A DNA stretch of 64,000 nt from Sphingomonas sp. KRR8 (GTDB lineage Bacteria; Pseudomonadota; Alphaproteobacteria; Sphingomonadales; Sphingomonadaceae): contig NZ_CP097462.1 of assembly GCF_023559245.1 (NCBI RefSeq), forward strand, positions 2,166,001 through 2,230,000. Reading direction: 5' to 3'. The notes under the pieces were generated by a model. It saw only the letters and a program-made list of their open reading frames with translations, had not been told where the DNA came from and did no database searches. Positions 63,117 through 64,000 of the stretch are shown piece by piece (within the stretch, counting starts at the first letter, position 1; each line of letters starts with the position of its first letter). The position numbers and the translations under genes are program-made.

Positions 63117-64000
63117 GCGGCGCGGGGCAGCACCTGCGCCGGATCCAGCCCGGGCGACCCCTCACCCTTCGCCTCTGCATCGCGGATCAGCGCGATGATG
63201 CGCTCGCTGACGGGTGCGGGGCGGCCCAAGCGGCGGGCGAGATCGACCACCGCACCCTGAAGCTCGGCAATTTCGGTCGGACGCCGCCGCTCCAGGTCGT
63301 CCCACATCGACGAGCGGGCTTGGCGGTCGATCCGCACGGCGGAGCTCGCCAGCCGGCGGAACAGGGGAGTTGGTAATCGCAGTACGGTGGGGAACCACTT
63401 GAGCGGGAACTTGCCGATCCCCGCCGGGTCGACACCGGCGAGGCGAAGGAGGTCAAGCGCCTCGCTCTGCTGGGCCGCCAACACGCGTCGCCAGCGGCGG
63501 TCCTGCAGCTGTTCGTGCAGGGTGAGGCCGGACAGCGCGTTCAGCGCATTGTTGAGGTTGATCACCAGCTTGCCCCAGGCGACTGCGGTGATGTCGTCGA
63601 TTGGCCGAACGCCGAGATGCGGGACCGCCATCGGCTCGAGCAGCGTCGCATCGCTGGTCTCGATCACCAGGTCGCCCGATGTGCCACGGTGGAATCTGCC
63701 GTTGCCGAGGTGGAGCACATTGAACGGGACCATGCCGGCCAGGACGCGGCGGCCGGCCAGTGCGGAGCGCAACGTATCGGCGTTGCCCACGCCGTTCTGC
63801 AGGCTGATGACGATGGCGCGCTCGGACGCGTGGCTGGCAATCAGTCCCGCCATCTCCGCCGTGGCGCCACTTTTCACGGTGACGACGATCAGGTCTGCCT
63901 CCGAAAGTGCCCCCGGATCGGAGGCGAAACGGAAGGAGCCAGGGCCAATCTCCAGATCAAGCCCGTCCAGACTGGTGAGCCTAAGAGGATGCTCGCGAAG
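63113..64000 (-). CDS. Ketopantoate reductase family protein (5' end cut by window edge)
   Basis: The minus-strand frame is open from the window end and codes for about 295 residues. VVTVKSGATAEMAGLIASH, ISLQNGVGNADTLRSAL and WGKLVINLNNALNAL are the NADPH-dependent 2-dehydropantoate reductase (PanE/ApbA) segments with the catalytic Lys (WGKLVIN). The N-terminal GxGxxG nucleotide loop lies beyond base 64000. In pantothenate synthesis it makes pantoate, but adjacent glycosyltransferases may mean a different substrate. Its stop overlaps the GT4 start by 4 bases. Confidence 0.85.
   Translation of the reverse strand, partial: LREHPLRLTSLDGLDLEIGPGSFRFASDPGALSEADLIVVTVKSGATAEMAGLIASHASERAIVISLQNGVGNADTLRSALAGRRVLAGMVPFNVLHLGNGRFHRGTSGDLVIETSDATLLEPMAVPHLGVRPIDDITAVAWGKLVINLNNALNALSGLTLHEQLQDRRWRRVLAAQQSEALDLLRLAGVDPAGIGKFPLKWFPTVLRLPTPLFRRLASSAVRIDRQARSSMWDDLERRRPTEIAELQGAVVDLARRLGRPAPVSERIIALIRDAEAKGEGSPGLDPAQVLPRAA

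Noticed and set aside
1..64000. CRISPR arrays, insertion sequences, prophage genes and riboswitches
   Set aside because: No regularly spaced repeats, transposase or integrase motifs, phage structural genes, or conserved riboswitch cores (for example a B12 box before the adenosyltransferase) were seen by eye.

Overview
The window looks like a piece of the chromosome of a GC-rich alphaproteobacterium, most likely a member of the Sphingomonadales. Support comes from gene families common there (UrcA, S46 peptidase, EF-hand protein, IalB-like and DUF2147 secreted proteins, an imuA-imuB-dnaE2 cassette behind an alphaproteobacterial GTTC-N7-GTTC LexA box, ctaB-ctaG-ctaE-DUF983-surf1 order) and from dense packing with many 4-base ATGA/GTGA overlaps. 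The genus call is an inference from gene content, without database comparison. No phage, transposon, CRISPR array or rRNA was seen.

Layout. 1-6.5 kb: housekeeping genes (DUF885 peptidase-like, TlpA lipoprotein, galU, a degenerate receiver protein, HNH nuclease, gluQ, HIG1 protein, cobalamin adenosyltransferase). 6.6-11.9 kb: one long plus-strand run with a flavin reductase, the ergothioneine genes egtB-egtD, yggT, folD, a small secreted protein and marC. 11.9-14.7 kb: S46 peptidase and EF-hand protein. 14.8-22 kb: a cell-surface glycan cluster with two tandem paralogous multi-spanning proteins, a GtrB-like transferase, a methyltransferase, GtrA and a third large GT-C-like protein. 21.9-26.8 kb: cfa, MpaB-type protein, rlmN and small exported proteins. 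27-29.6 kb: an NfrB/NfrA-like pair (processive GT2 plus outer-membrane partner). 29.7-34 kb: UrcA, hydrolase, TPR protein, then a DNA repair trio xth-ligC-alkB.

34.1-35.7 kb holds the most striking gene: a hybrid histidine kinase whose membrane domain closely matches the ethylene-binding domain of plant ETR1, including the copper/ethylene residues. 35.6-41.6 kb: a complete four-step histidine degradation set (hutG divergent from hutI-hutU-orf-hutH). 41.6-47.7 kb: DUF2147 protein and the SOS mutasome imuA-imuB-dnaE2. 47.8-55.6 kb: M28 peptidase, periplasmic cyclophilin, and cytochrome oxidase assembly genes (ctaB, small protein, ctaG, ctaE, DUF983, surf1) with an M16 peptidase and an rRNA-methyltransferase-like protein, but without coxB/coxA. 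55.6-57.2 kb: ccmA-ccmB and a small zinc protease. 57.3-64 kb: tRNA-Ser(GGA) followed by a less GC-rich fkbM gene and a polysaccharide cluster (glycerophosphotransferase-like protein, two GT4 enzymes, a flippase), ending in a truncated ketopantoate-reductase-like gene.

How it fits together. Histidine is both methylated toward ergothioneine (egtD) and broken down (hut). Two or three separate surface-glycan systems (Gtr-like, NfrAB-like, and the 58-63 kb cluster) suggest a varied envelope. DNA damage functions are also prominent (mutasome, LigC/ExoIII/AlkB).
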